From: CAUJGQ01 sp042408665
GTDB lineage: Bacteria > Chloroflexota > Dehalococcoidia > CAUJGQ01
Reading direction: 5' to 3'
DNA: 47,155 nt
Assembly (NCBI GenBank): GCA_042408665.1
Contig: JBHOQW010000221.1
Location: 1 to 47,155, forward strand
Positions 7,759 to 16,253 of this stretch are shown piece by piece. How positions within the stretch are numbered: the stretch's first letter is position 1; each line of letters starts with the position of its first letter. A program made the position numbers and the translations under genes. The notes under the pieces were generated by a model. The model made no database searches. It saw only the letters and a program-made list of their open reading frames with translations, and had not been told where the DNA came from.

Positions 7759-8082
7759 GTGCGCGTGACGCTGGAGCACTACCTGGTGGTGTCGGCGCTG
7801 CTGTTTGGGCTCGGCCTGTGGATCGCGCTGGCCAAGCGCAACGCCATCATCATCCTGATGGGCGTTGAGTTGATGCTGAACGCGGTCAACCTGGCGCTGG
7901 TCGCGTTCAGCCGCTTCGCCGCCATGCCGGGCGGTCGGCCACCCCTGGCCGGGCATGTGTTCGTCATCGTCGTGATCACGGTGGCCGCGGCCGAGGCGGC
8001 CGTGGCGCTGGCGCTGGCGGTGGCCGTGTACCGCAACCGCGCCACCGTGGACATCGACCAGATCAACCTGCTGAAGTTCTGA
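7759..8082 (+). CDS. nuoK: NADH-quinone oxidoreductase subunit K
   Basis: A 107-aa three-helix membrane subunit. The N-terminus (TLEHYLVVSALLFGLGLW) and the GVELMLNAVNLALVAF segment with the conserved membrane Glu of the proton channel are diagnostic; a second Glu lies in VAAAEAAVALALAVAVYR. GTG at 7759 is used, and a second GTG two codons later would also do. NuoK sits between NuoJ and the antiporter-like subunit NuoN. The 64-aa soluble gene follows after 10 bp. Confidence 0.95.
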   Translation: MRVTLEHYLVVSALLFGLGLWIALAKRNAIIILMGVELMLNAVNLALVAFSRFAAMPGGRPPLAGHVFVIVVITVAAAEAAVALALAVAVYRNRATVDIDQINLLKF

Positions 8083-8092
8083 GCGGACGGCG

Positions 8093-8287
8093 ATGTGGAC
8101 CGAGCTGTTTGAGGTCAAAAACAAATACGTGGCCGAGATCTGGTGGGAGCTGTTCAACGCCGAGGGGCTGGCCACGCGCGTGGTGGTAGTCGGCGATCGC
8201 AAGATGGCCGGCGACCTGACCCCACGCAAGATCTACGTGCCCGATAGCAAGACGCACGTGGCCAACGAGATCCTGCGCAAGATCTGA
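8093..8287 (+). CDS. 64-aa soluble protein within the nuo operon (DUF2007-like?)
   Basis: A 64-aa protein with no membrane segment or signal peptide, starting at ATG 10 bp after nuoK and followed by nuoL after 62 bp, all on one strand. The chain reads as strand-helix-strand-helix: FEVKN, AEIWWELFNAEGLATRVVV, RKIYVPDSKTHVANEILRKI. That pattern recalls the DUF2007 'putative signal transducing' domain, where a short domain ends in a V-P-x-(6)-A-x-x-L motif; this likeness is my reading, not a search result. It is not a canonical complex I subunit. Position suggests an accessory subunit, assembly factor or regulator of the membrane arm. Confidence 0.75.
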   Translation: MWTELFEVKNKYVAEIWWELFNAEGLATRVVVVGDRKMAGDLTPRKIYVPDSKTHVANEILRKI

Positions 8288-8349
8288 CGGCCGCCGGCTC
8301 ATCGCGGCCACGCGCGGACGCATCGCGGAGGAGAGGACCCGAAGGCCAC

Positions 8350-10371
8350 ATGTTCGAGACGATCCGCGAGTCCACGGTCTGGCTTATCTACCTGCTCCCG
8401 CTCCTGTCGTTCCTGCTCATGGCGGCGCACTACCTGCTGCCGGCCGGCGCGCGGCCGTCGTCGCGGGCGCTGGGCGCGGTGAGCGTGGCGCTGGTGTTCG
8501 TCTCGTTTCTCCTCTCCCTGTGGGCGCTGCGCGCCGTCATGGCGGCGCCTGAACCGGGGAGCGCGATCGGTTTCGCCTCCCACCCCTGGATCGAGCTGGG
8601 ACCGCTGCGCTTGGAGGTCGGCATCCGCCTGGACGGGTTGACCGCGGTGATGCTGGTAGTGGTGACCGCCGTCGCGTTTCTCGTCCAGTTTTACTCGCAG
8701 GGCTACATGGCGGGCGACCCGGGCTATCCGCGCTACTTCGCCTTCCTGTCGCTGTTCACCGCCGCCATGCTGGGGCTGGTGCTGGCCTCCAGCTTGATTA
8801 TGGTGTTCATTCACTGGGAACTGGTGGGCCTCTGCTCGTATCTCCTGATCGGCTACTGGTTCGCCAACCCGCCCCGCCCCGGCTACACGTCGCCGGCCGC
8901 CGCCGCCAAGAAGGCGTTCATTGTCACCCGCGTGGGTGACCTGGGTTTCCTGATGGCCATCCTGCTGATCTGGAGCCGCACCGGCACGCTCAACATCGCG
9001 GAGCTGCAGGAGAGGGCGCAGGCGGGGGCCATCGGCGCCACGGTGCTCACCCTGTTCGCGCTGGGCGTGTTCGCCGGCGCCGCCGGCAAGAGCGCCCAGT
9101 TCCCGTTCCACGTCTGGTTGCCGGACGCCATGGAGGGCCCCACGCCCGTTTCGGCCCTCATCCATGCCGCGACGATGGTGGCGGCCGGTGTCTACCTGGT
9201 GGCGCGCCTGTTCCCGGTGTACGCCGCCTCGCCGGACGCCATGCACCTGGTGGCCGCTATCGGCGCGGTCACGGCCCTGCTGGCGGCCACGATGGGCATG
9301 GTGATGCAGGACATCAAGCGCGTGCTGGCCTACTCCACCATCAGCCAGCTCGGCTACATGATGCTGGGCTTGGGCGCCGGCGGCTTGGCGGCGGGCATCT
9401 TCCACCTGATGAACCACGCCTTCTTCAAGGCGATGCTGTTCCTGGGCTCCGGCTCGGTCAATCACGGCACTAACACCTTCGACATGCAGAAGATGGGCGG
9501 GCTGCGCCGGGCCATGCCCGTGACGTTCGTGACGTTCGTCATCGGCTCGCTCAGCCTGGCCGGGATTCCGCCCTTCTCCGGCTTCTGGAGCAAGGATGAG
9601 ATCTTAGTGGAGGCCTGGCACTTCAACAAGCTGGCCTTCGCGGCGGCGCTCGGGGTGGCGTTCCTCACGGCGTTCTACATGTTCCGCGCTATCTTTCTCA
9701 CGTTCTTCGGGGAGTTCCGCGGTGGCGAGCCCGGGGCCGGGCACGGTGCGCACGCCGCAACCGGGCACGATGCCGTGGCCCACAACGGCCACGGCGCCCC
9801 AGGCGCGCAAGAGGTGCACCCGCACGAGTCACCGGCCGTGATGTGGCTGCCGCTCGTCATCCTGGCGGTGCCCTCCGTCCTGTCCGGGTTCGTGAACGTG
9901 GGCCCGTTCGCGCACGCCTTCGGCGACTTCGTGAAGGGCTCGTTGCCGGAGGCGATGCGGGAGGGTGAGGAGCACGGCCTCATCCCGTGGATCGCGGTGG
10001 TGTCCTCGGCGTTCGCGGTGTTGGGCATCCTCGTCGCCGGCGTGGCCTACGGCTTCGGCGCGCGGGTGCGCGTGCCCCTCCCCGGTTTTGCACGCCCGTT
10101 CTATGTGCTCTTCGCCCGCAAGTACTTCCTGGACGACCTGTACGAGCGCGTGCTGGTGGGCGGCCTGCTCTATGGCGGCTTGTGCCGGCTGGCGGCCTGG
10201 TTCGACGCGCGAGTGGTGGACGGCATCGTCAACGGCGTGGGGCAGGCGCTGCGCGCGCTGTCCGGCCTGCTGCGCCGGGCCCAGGTCGGCTCCGAGCAGG
10301 CCTACGGGCTGGTGCTTACCGGCGGCGCCGTAGTGGCGGTGCTGGTGCTGTTCATCGTGACGTTGCGATAA
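8350..10371 (+). CDS. nuoL: NADH-quinone oxidoreductase subunit L
   Basis: A 673-aa antiporter-like subunit, the distal proton pump of complex I. Family landmarks: the broken-helix region HWELVGLCSYLLIGYWF with its Glu, GKSAQFPFHVWLPDAMEGPTP with the catalytic Lys region, LIHAATMVAAGVYL, and LMNHAFFKAMLFLGSGSVNH. It is slightly longer than many homologues because residues about 457-497 form a His/Gly/Ala-rich hydrophilic insert with nine histidines. A C-terminal hydrophobic helix ends the protein. It starts at ATG 8350 after the 64-aa gene. Confidence 0.96.
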   Translation: MFETIRESTVWLIYLLPLLSFLLMAAHYLLPAGARPSSRALGAVSVALVFVSFLLSLWALRAVMAAPEPGSAIGFASHPWIELGPLRLEVGIRLDGLTAVMLVVVTAVAFLVQFYSQGYMAGDPGYPRYFAFLSLFTAAMLGLVLASSLIMVFIHWELVGLCSYLLIGYWFANPPRPGYTSPAAAAKKAFIVTRVGDLGFLMAILLIWSRTGTLNIAELQERAQAGAIGATVLTLFALGVFAGAAGKSAQFPFHVWLPDAMEGPTPVSALIHAATMVAAGVYLVARLFPVYAASPDAMHLVAAIGAVTALLAATMGMVMQDIKRVLAYSTISQLGYMMLGLGAGGLAAGIFHLMNHAFFKAMLFLGSGSVNHGTNTFDMQKMGGLRRAMPVTFVTFVIGSLSLAGIPPFSGFWSKDEILVEAWHFNKLAFAAALGVAFLTAFYMFRAIFLTFFGEFRGGEPGAGHGAHAATGHDAVAHNGHGAPGAQEVHPHESPAVMWLPLVILAVPSVLSGFVNVGPFAHAFGDFVKGSLPEAMREGEEHGLIPWIAVVSSAFAVLGILVAGVAYGFGARVRVPLPGFARPFYVLFARKYFLDDLYERVLVGGLLYGGLCRLAAWFDARVVDGIVNGVGQALRALSGLLRRAQVGSEQAYGLVLTGGAVVAVLVLFIVTLR

Positions 10372-10425
10372 CGGTCACCGCCGGGATGAGGGCCGGCGGC
10401 AGCCAGGCATGAGGGAGGACAGACG

Positions 10426-11889
10426 GTGCTGTCGGCGCTGATCTTCTTGCCGGTCGTGGGTGCGGCGGTGATCGCGCTGCTGCCGCGCGAGCGCCCCGAG
10501 CTGCCGCGCGTGGTGGCGGCGCTGGTCGCCCTGGCGACGTTCGTCCTCTCCCTGGTCCTGCTGGCCGGCTTCGACCCACACGGCGGCTACCAGTTCATCA
10601 ACCGCACCGGCTGGCTGACGCCCGACCTGAGCGGTTTCCGTTTGCAGTACAAGGTCGGCGTGGATGGCATCAGCATGTTGCTGGTGCTGCTCACCACGTT
10701 CCTCACCCTGCTCTCCGTGCTGGTCTCCTGGAACATCGAGCTGCGGCCCAAGGAGTACTTCGCCTGGATGCTGCTCTTGGAGACCGGCGTGCTGGGCGTG
10801 TTCGCGGCGCTGGACTTCGTGCTCTTCTTCCTGTTCTGGGAAGTGGAGCTGGTGCCGATGTACATGCTCATCTCCATCTGGGGCAGCGGCCGCAAGGAGT
10901 ACTCGGCGCTCAAGTTCCTGCTGTACACCATCGCCGGCTCCTCGCTGATGCTGGTGGGCATCCTGGCCCTGGGCTTCTCCGCCGGCACGTTCGACATCGT
11001 CGAGCTGGGCCGCATGGGGTCGCTGACCAACCCGGTTATCCCGGCCACGGCCATCTTCTTCCTGATCCTGGCCGCCTTCGCGGTCAAGTTGCCGGTGGTG
11101 CCGTTCCACACCTGGCTGCCCGATGCGCACAGCGACGCGCCCACGGCGGTGTCGGTGCTGCTGGCCGGTGTGCTGCTCAAGATGGGCGGCTACGGCATCA
11201 TCCGCATGTGCGTGAGCATTCTGCCCGACGTGGCCCGCCAGTACGCCACCCTGCTCGCCGTGCTGGCCGCGGTGAACGTGATCTACGGCGCGTTCATCAC
11301 CCTGCGGCAGACGGACCTGAAGCGGCTGATCGCCTACTCGTCCGTCAGCCACATGGGCTACGTGCTGCTGGGCATCGCCGCGCTGGGGCAGGTGGGGCTC
11401 AGCGGCGCTACGTTGCAGATGTTCACCCACGGCACGATCACCGGCATGCTGTTCGTGATGGTGGGTCTGATCTACGACCGCACGCACACGCGCGAGATCG
11501 CGCGCATGCGCGGCCTGGCCCGCCACTGGCCGTTCATCGGCGTCGGCATCACCGTGGCCGGCTTCGCCTCGCTTGGTCTGCCGGCGCTCTCCGGGTTTGT
11601 CGCCGAGCTGCTGGTGTTCCTGGGCAGCTTCGACCGCTACGAGGTGTGGACCATCCTGGCGGTCATTGGCATTGCGCTGGCTGCCGGATACATCCTGTGG
11701 ACGATCCAGCGGGTGATGCACGGGCCGCCGATGGAGGAGTGGCAGCGGCTGCCGGACGCCACCCGCTGGTGGGAGCGCGTGCCGGTGGGGGCGCTGACCC
11801 TGGCCATCGTCGCCGTAGGCGTCTACCCACAGGCGGTGCTTAACTTGATCGAGCCGAGCGTGCGCGCGGTGGTGGAGCGGGTCGGTTAG
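10426..11889 (+). CDS. nuoM: NADH-quinone oxidoreductase subunit M
   Basis: A 487-aa antiporter-like membrane subunit starting at GTG 10426 behind GGAGGAC. Landmarks are FLFWEVELVPMYMLI with the conserved Glu, AFAVKLPVVPFHTWLPDAHSDAPT with the pump Lys, and LIAYSSVSHMGYVLLG. About 14 helices are predicted. NuoM sits between NuoN and NuoL in the membrane arm. Gene order L-M-N is conserved here. Confidence 0.96.
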   Translation: MLSALIFLPVVGAAVIALLPRERPELPRVVAALVALATFVLSLVLLAGFDPHGGYQFINRTGWLTPDLSGFRLQYKVGVDGISMLLVLLTTFLTLLSVLVSWNIELRPKEYFAWMLLLETGVLGVFAALDFVLFFLFWEVELVPMYMLISIWGSGRKEYSALKFLLYTIAGSSLMLVGILALGFSAGTFDIVELGRMGSLTNPVIPATAIFFLILAAFAVKLPVVPFHTWLPDAHSDAPTAVSVLLAGVLLKMGGYGIIRMCVSILPDVARQYATLLAVLAAVNVIYGAFITLRQTDLKRLIAYSSVSHMGYVLLGIAALGQVGLSGATLQMFTHGTITGMLFVMVGLIYDRTHTREIARMRGLARHWPFIGVGITVAGFASLGLPALSGFVAELLVFLGSFDRYEVWTILAVIGIALAAGYILWTIQRVMHGPPMEEWQRLPDATRWWERVPVGALTLAIVAVGVYPQAVLNLIEPSVRAVVERVG

Positions 11890-11943
11890 ACGGGACAATG
11901 ATGCGCGTGCCGCGCATGGCCGCGCTGGGGCGGGGGAGCGGAC

Positions 11944-13416
11944 GTGGACAACCTGGATCGCATCGGCCCGGTACTGGTGATGTTCCTGGCGGCGGCGGTC
12001 GTGCTCCTGGCCGACCTGCTGCCTACGCCACCGCGCCGGCGCTTCTACGCCGGTGTGGCGGTGGTCGCCGCCCTGCTGGCCACGGCATGGACGCTATCGC
12101 TCATCGGCCGCGGCCGGGCCGGCGGCGCCGAGGATGTCGCCTTCTCCGGCGCCCTAGTCGTGGACCGCTTCAGCCTGTTCTTCACCTTCCTGTTTCCGTG
12201 GGTGGCGGCCTTCGTGGCGCTGGTCTCGCTCGATTACCTGGACCGGATGGAGGACCGGGCGGCGGAGTTCTACGCCTTGCTGTTCACCATCACCGGCGGC
12301 GCCATGCTCCTGGCCGCCGCCAACGACCTGATCGCCATCTTCATCGCCCTGGAGCTGCAAAGCGTGTCGCAGTACGTGCTGGCCGGCTTTCTGGGCAGCC
12401 CGCGCTCCTCGGAGGCGGGGCTGAAGTACCTCCTCTTGGGGGCGACCAGCGTGGCGGTCATGCTGTACGGCATGGCGCTCCTGTTCGGGTTGGCAGGGAG
12501 CACGGCGCTGCCGGACATCGCCGCGGCGCTGCGGGCGGCGCCGGACGGCCAGCGCGCCGCCTTCCTGGTCGCGGCCGTGCTGCTGGCGGTTGGCTTCGGC
12601 TTCAAGATGGCGATCGTCCCTTTCCAGATGTGGGTGCCGGACGTGTACCAGGGCGCGCCCACGCCGGTGACCGCCTATCTGTCCGTGGGCAGCAAGGCGG
12701 CCGGCTTCGCGGTGACGCTGCGCGTGTTCTACTCGGCCCTGGGCGAGGATGTGATCGCGCCGCACTGGGCCAACCTGTTCGCGGTGCTGGCGGCGATCTC
12801 CATGACGCTGGGCAACGTGATGGCGCTGCAGCAGACCAATATCAAGCGGTTGCTGGGCTACAGCTCCATCGCACAGGCGGGCAACTTCCTCATCGGTGTG
12901 GCCGCCATCGCCGTGGACGGCGCCCGCTTCACCCTGGCCTCCAGCGCCGTGCTGTTCTTCATCGCGGCCTACGCTTTCACCAACCTGGGCGCCTTCTTCG
13001 CCGTGATCGGTATCTCCAGCCGTATCGGTAGCGACCGCATCCGCGACTACGCCGGCATGTGGCGGCGGGCGCCGGTGCTGGCCGTGCTCCTCACCTTCTG
13101 CCTGATGTCCCTCACCGGCCTGCCGCCGACCGCCGGTTTCTGGGCCAAGCTGTACATCTTCAACGCCGCCGTGCGGGCGGACATGGTGTGGCTGGTGGTG
13201 GTGGGCGTGCTCAATACGCTCGTCTCGGCCTTCTACTACCTGGCGGTCGTGCGGCAGATGTTCCTCGCCCCGCCCACCGCGGAGGTGCCCGTCCGCCCCA
13301 CGCCCGGCCTCCAGTTCTCGCTGGCCGTGGCGGCGCTGGGCGTGCTGCTGATCGGCATCTTCCCCAACCCGTTGGTGCACGCCGCCGAGCGCGCGTCCAC
13401 CGTGTTCGCGCGCTGA
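11944..13416 (+). CDS. nuoN: NADH-quinone oxidoreductase subunit N
   Basis: A 490-aa antiporter-like membrane subunit starting at GTG 11944 behind GGGGGAGCG. Landmarks are FIALELQSVSQYVLAGF, GFGFKMAIVPFQMWVPDVYQ with the conserved Lys, and LLGYSSIAQAGNFLIG. The C-terminus has the FSLAVAALGVLLIGIFPNPL helix. It is the last gene of the operon and is followed by a 9-bp hairpin. NuoN contacts NuoK and completes the proton-pumping module. Confidence 0.96.
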   Translation: MDNLDRIGPVLVMFLAAAVVLLADLLPTPPRRRFYAGVAVVAALLATAWTLSLIGRGRAGGAEDVAFSGALVVDRFSLFFTFLFPWVAAFVALVSLDYLDRMEDRAAEFYALLFTITGGAMLLAAANDLIAIFIALELQSVSQYVLAGFLGSPRSSEAGLKYLLLGATSVAVMLYGMALLFGLAGSTALPDIAAALRAAPDGQRAAFLVAAVLLAVGFGFKMAIVPFQMWVPDVYQGAPTPVTAYLSVGSKAAGFAVTLRVFYSALGEDVIAPHWANLFAVLAAISMTLGNVMALQQTNIKRLLGYSSIAQAGNFLIGVAAIAVDGARFTLASSAVLFFIAAYAFTNLGAFFAVIGISSRIGSDRIRDYAGMWRRAPVLAVLLTFCLMSLTGLPPTAGFWAKLYIFNAAVRADMVWLVVVGVLNTLVSAFYYLAVVRQMFLAPPTAEVPVRPTPGLQFSLAVAALGVLLIGIFPNPLVHAAERASTVFAR

Positions 13417-13433
13417 CGTCTCCCCGCCGGTCG

Positions 13434-13457
13434 GTGCCGATGCCGTGCCATCGGCAC
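13434..13457 (+). terminator. Hairpin closing the nuo operon
   Basis: A perfect 9-bp stem GTGCCGATG/CATCGGCAC with a 6-nt loop starts 18 bp after the nuoN stop. No T-tract follows. It may end transcription or protect the 3' end of the long mRNA. Confidence 0.5.
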
Positions 13458-13486
13458 GCGGGCGCCACCGCACTGTGAGAGAGCGC

Positions 13487-14014
13487 ATGGCATACACGGT
13501 CGGCGTGGAGTATGAGGTCGAGACGCCTGAGCTCGATGCGGCGCGCGTCCGCGCGCTGGTAGAGCGGGCCCTGGCCCTGGAGGGCGTGCCGGAGGGCGCG
13601 GAGGTGAGCGTCGTGTTCACCGACGACGCCACCGTGCACGAGCTGAACCGGCGCTACCGCGGCGTGGACCGGCCCACCGATGTGCTCTCCTTCGGGCTGT
13701 CTGAGCTGGCGCGTCCGGCGGAGGGAGAGGCGACGCCGGCCCCGTTCGTGCTGCCGCCGGACGTGGGCCTACAGCTCGGTGAGGTGGTCGTCTCCCGCGA
13801 TACCGCGCTGCGCCAGGCCGGCGAGCACGGGCGCGCGCCGGCGCACGAGCTGGCCCACCTGGTGGTGCACGGGGTGCTCCACCTGTTGGGTCACGACCAC
13901 GCCGCGCCGGAGGAGGAGCGCCGCATGCGCGCCCGCGAGGACGAGGTGCTCCAGGCCTGCGGCTTTCCTCCCGGCACCGCCGGCTGGAGCCACCCCGCCG
14001 CGGACGCGCACTGA
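13487..14014 (+). CDS. ybeY: Endoribonuclease YbeY (rRNA maturation factor)
   Basis: A 175-aa single-strand-specific endoribonuclease used in 16S rRNA 3'-end maturation and ribosome quality control. The zinc motif HxxxHxxxxxHxxGHDH is intact in HELAHLVVHGVLHLLGHDH (about residues 115-135), followed by EEERRM. The upstream core LNRRYRGVDRPTDVLSF is also typical. I chose ATG 13487, 3 nt after GAGAGAG; a longer frame from 13445 has no family support. The C-terminal 25 residues are a Pro/Gly tail. It is 70 bp downstream of nuoN but separated from it by a hairpin. Confidence 0.95.
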   Translation: MAYTVGVEYEVETPELDAARVRALVERALALEGVPEGAEVSVVFTDDATVHELNRRYRGVDRPTDVLSFGLSELARPAEGEATPAPFVLPPDVGLQLGEVVVSRDTALRQAGEHGRAPAHELAHLVVHGVLHLLGHDHAAPEEERRMRAREDEVLQACGFPPGTAGWSHPAADAH

Positions 14015-14076
14015 ACGGCTGCCCCGGTCCTCGCAGCGCTGCCACGCCCGCGTGTCGGCGCGGCTCCCCCGACCCG

Positions 14077-14082
14077 TATAAT
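14077..14082 (+). promoter_or_regulatory. -10 element for dnaX
   Basis: A perfect TATAAT lies 9 bp before an in-frame GTG at 14092 and 66 bp before the GTG I prefer at 14149. No convincing -35 is present at 16-18 bp. The close position would allow a leaderless dnaX transcript. Confidence 0.5.
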
Positions 14083-14148
14083 GGGGCTGCCGTGTCGGCG
14101 CGCCGGCACGGCGTTCGAGTTGAGCGCACGAAACGAGGGCCGGCGAGG

Positions 14149-15804
14149 GTGGGCACTGAGGTCTGGTATCGCAAGTGGCGGCCGCGGACGTTCGCCGAGG
14201 TGTGCGGTCAGGAGCACGTAACGCGTACCCTGCGCAACGCGGTGGCGCAGGGGCGGGTGGCGCATGCCTACCTTCTGTGCGGGCCGCGGGGCACGGGCAA
14301 GACCTCCACGGCGCGGGTGCTGGCCAAGGCGGTCAATTGCGCTGCGCCGCATGCGGGCGAGCCCTGCAACGCCTGCGAGTCCTGCCGCGCGGTCAACGAG
14401 GGCCGTGCGCTCGATCTCGTGGAGATGGACGCCGCCTCCAACCGCGGCATCGACGATATCCGCACCCTGCGGGACCGTGTCGGCTACCATCCCAGCACAG
14501 GCGCCTATCGCGTGTACCTGATCGATGAGGTGCACGAGCTGACGCCGCAGGCGTTCGACGCCCTCCTCAAGACGCTGGAGGAGCCGCCGCCACACGTGAT
14601 CTTCGTGCTGGCCACCACCGACGTGCACCGCGTGCCGCCTACCATCATCTCCCGCTGCCAGCGGTTTGACCTCACCCGCATCCGCCACGCCGACATCGTG
14701 GCGCGCCTGCGCTTTATCGCCGAGCAGGAGGGCGTGCACGCCGAGCCGGGGGCGCTCGATGTTATCGCCCGGGCCGCGGGCGGCGGTCTGCGCGACGCGG
14801 TGAACCTGCTGGAGCAGGTGGTGGCCACGTTCGGGCCGGAGGTAAGCGAGGCGCAGGTGCGTGTCGGCCTGGGGATGGTGGCCGACGAGCGGGCACGGGC
14901 CCTGGCGGTGGCGGCGGCGCGCGGCGCCCTGGCCGAGGGGCTGGCGCTCATCGGCGCGGTGCAGGAGGACGGCGTCGACCTACGCCAGTTCAACCGCGAG
15001 GTGGTGGCCCAGCTCCGGGCTCTGCTCCTGCTCAAGTCCGGCGCCGAGGCCGGGCTGGACGGCTTCACCGCCGAGGCGCGGGCCGATCTGCGCGCCGTCG
15101 CCGACGAGCTTGATCTCCGCCGCATTCTGCGCGCGTTGAAGGCGTTTAGCAGCGCCGAGTTTCGCGGCGAGTGGCAGCCGGCGCTGCCCCTGGAGCTGGC
15201 CCTGGCGGAAGCGGTACTGGCCGCCGACGCGGACCCGACGCGCACCGGTTCGGCCACCCCGTTGGGCGCGGGCGGGACGGGGAGCGAAGGGGTGGCGACG
15301 CGGCGCACGGAGATGCCGGGCCGTCCGTCGCGCGCGTCCGCGGCACCGGCGTTGCCTCCCAACTCACCGGCGCCCCCCGAGGAGGCGAACGCCATCCCTA
15401 CCGCTCTGGATGAGCCGGCGCATGCGGCCCCGCGTGCCACAGGGCCGATCACGCTGGAGGAGGCGCGGGCGCGCTTCCGGGCCATCCGCGATGCCTGCAG
15501 CGCCAACGTGCAGGCGCGGGCGCTGCTCAACAGCGGCTGCGACATTGTGGACGTCAATGAGCGCATCATCACCTTCGGATTTCGGTATGACCTGTTGCTC
15601 AGCAAGGCGCAGCCGGGCACGCCGGTGCACCGCGCCTTGGTGGCAGCTGTGGAGCAGGTGCTGGGGCGGCGGCTGGACGTACAATGTATTCACGTGCCGG
15701 ATGTCACGGACCGACTGCGCGCCCAGCCACCGCGGCCCAGCCACCTGTTGGACGAGGCGCGCAAGCTCGGTCTCACCCCGATCGAGCGCGCGGAACGCGC
15801 ATGA
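14149..15804 (+). CDS. dnaX: DNA polymerase III subunits gamma/tau
   Basis: Clamp-loader ATPase of the replisome. The start at GTG 14149 puts EVWYRKWRPRTFAEVCGQEHV at the N-terminus, as in the family; a longer form from GTG 14092 would add 19 Arg-rich residues. The AAA+ core shows Walker A GPRGTGKTS, the zinc module CNACESC, a DEVH Walker B (YLIDEVHELT) and sensor ISRCQRFDL. Residues about 360-430 form a Pro/Ala/Thr linker; the last 110 residues are the DnaX C-terminal oligomerisation/tau domain. I see no slippery A-tract, so programmed frameshifting to gamma is not evident. ybaB follows at 10 bp. Confidence 0.94.
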   Translation: MGTEVWYRKWRPRTFAEVCGQEHVTRTLRNAVAQGRVAHAYLLCGPRGTGKTSTARVLAKAVNCAAPHAGEPCNACESCRAVNEGRALDLVEMDAASNRGIDDIRTLRDRVGYHPSTGAYRVYLIDEVHELTPQAFDALLKTLEEPPPHVIFVLATTDVHRVPPTIISRCQRFDLTRIRHADIVARLRFIAEQEGVHAEPGALDVIARAAGGGLRDAVNLLEQVVATFGPEVSEAQVRVGLGMVADERARALAVAAARGALAEGLALIGAVQEDGVDLRQFNREVVAQLRALLLLKSGAEAGLDGFTAEARADLRAVADELDLRRILRALKAFSSAEFRGEWQPALPLELALAEAVLAADADPTRTGSATPLGAGGTGSEGVATRRTEMPGRPSRASAAPALPPNSPAPPEEANAIPTALDEPAHAAPRATGPITLEEARARFRAIRDACSANVQARALLNSGCDIVDVNERIITFGFRYDLLLSKAQPGTPVHRALVAAVEQVLGRRLDVQCIHVPDVTDRLRAQPPRPSHLLDEARKLGLTPIERAERA

Positions 15805-15814
15805 GGAGCGAACG

Positions 15815-16162
15815 ATGAACCGATACCAGCGCCGTCACGGCGGGGGCGGGTTCGGCGGCCTCAGCCCGGACCTGCTCCGCCAGGCCCAGGAGCTGCAGAA
15901 CCAGATGCTCAAGGCGCAGGCCGAGTTCGAGGCCTCCACCGTGGAGGCCACCGCGGGCGGCGGCGCGGTCAGGGTTGTCCTGCAGGGCAATCACAAGGTC
16001 AAGGCGATCACCATCGCCCCGGAGGTGGTGGACCCTGACGACGTGGAGATGCTCCAGGACCTGATCATCGCTGCCGTCAACGAGTGCGTGGACAAACTGG
16101 AGGCCAAGCGGGCGGAGATCCTGGGCCCGCTGGCCGGTGGCCTCAAGCTGCCGGGCCTGTAA
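15815..16162 (+). CDS. YbaB/EbfC nucleoid-associated protein
   Basis: A 115-aa DNA-binding protein. It starts at ATG 15815; its ribosome-binding site GAGGAG overlaps the dnaX stop, so translation is likely coupled. After a Gly-rich head, the core LRQAQELQNQMLKAQAEFE and the strand GNHKVKAITIAPEVVDPDDVEMLQDLIIAAVNE match the family helix-strand-helix dimer. dnaX-ybaB-recR is one of the most widely kept bacterial gene orders, which supports both the call and a recombination or nucleoid role. Confidence 0.93.
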   Translation: MNRYQRRHGGGGFGGLSPDLLRQAQELQNQMLKAQAEFEASTVEATAGGGAVRVVLQGNHKVKAITIAPEVVDPDDVEMLQDLIIAAVNECVDKLEAKRAEILGPLAGGLKLPGL

Positions 16163-16165
16163 CGC

Positions 16166-16184
16166 GCCCGCGCGGCCCGCGGGC
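16166..16184 (+). terminator. Hairpin after ybaB
   Basis: GCCCGCG/CGCGGGC stem of 7 bp with a 5-nt loop, 3 bp after the ybaB stop. A second short stem, GCCCC/GGGGC, follows at about 16191-16209. There are no T-tracts. They may reduce readthrough from dnaX-ybaB into recR. Confidence 0.35.
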
Positions 16185-16253
16185 ACGGACGCCCCCGTGC
16201 TTCAGGGGCCAGAGCTGGTACACTTGTTCTAGCTTGTTGGGGAGCGAAAATCT

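Noticed and set aside
8350..11889. Mrp-type Na+/H+ antiporter instead of complex I subunits L and M
   Set aside because: The flanking nuoA, C, D, H, J, K and N genes are unambiguous complex I genes and no mrpE/F/G-like genes occur.
12154..13632. A 492-codon open frame antisense to nuoN
   Set aside because: Shadow of nuoN; repetitive His/Arg/Glu composition and no family features.
14149..15804. Programmed frameshift in dnaX giving a gamma form
   Set aside because: No A-rich slippery heptamer with a downstream stem is visible; the frame is GC-rich throughout.
16219..16224. TACACT as a recR promoter
   Set aside because: Only four of six -10 bases and no -35 at 15-19 bp; transcription from dnaX remains as likely.
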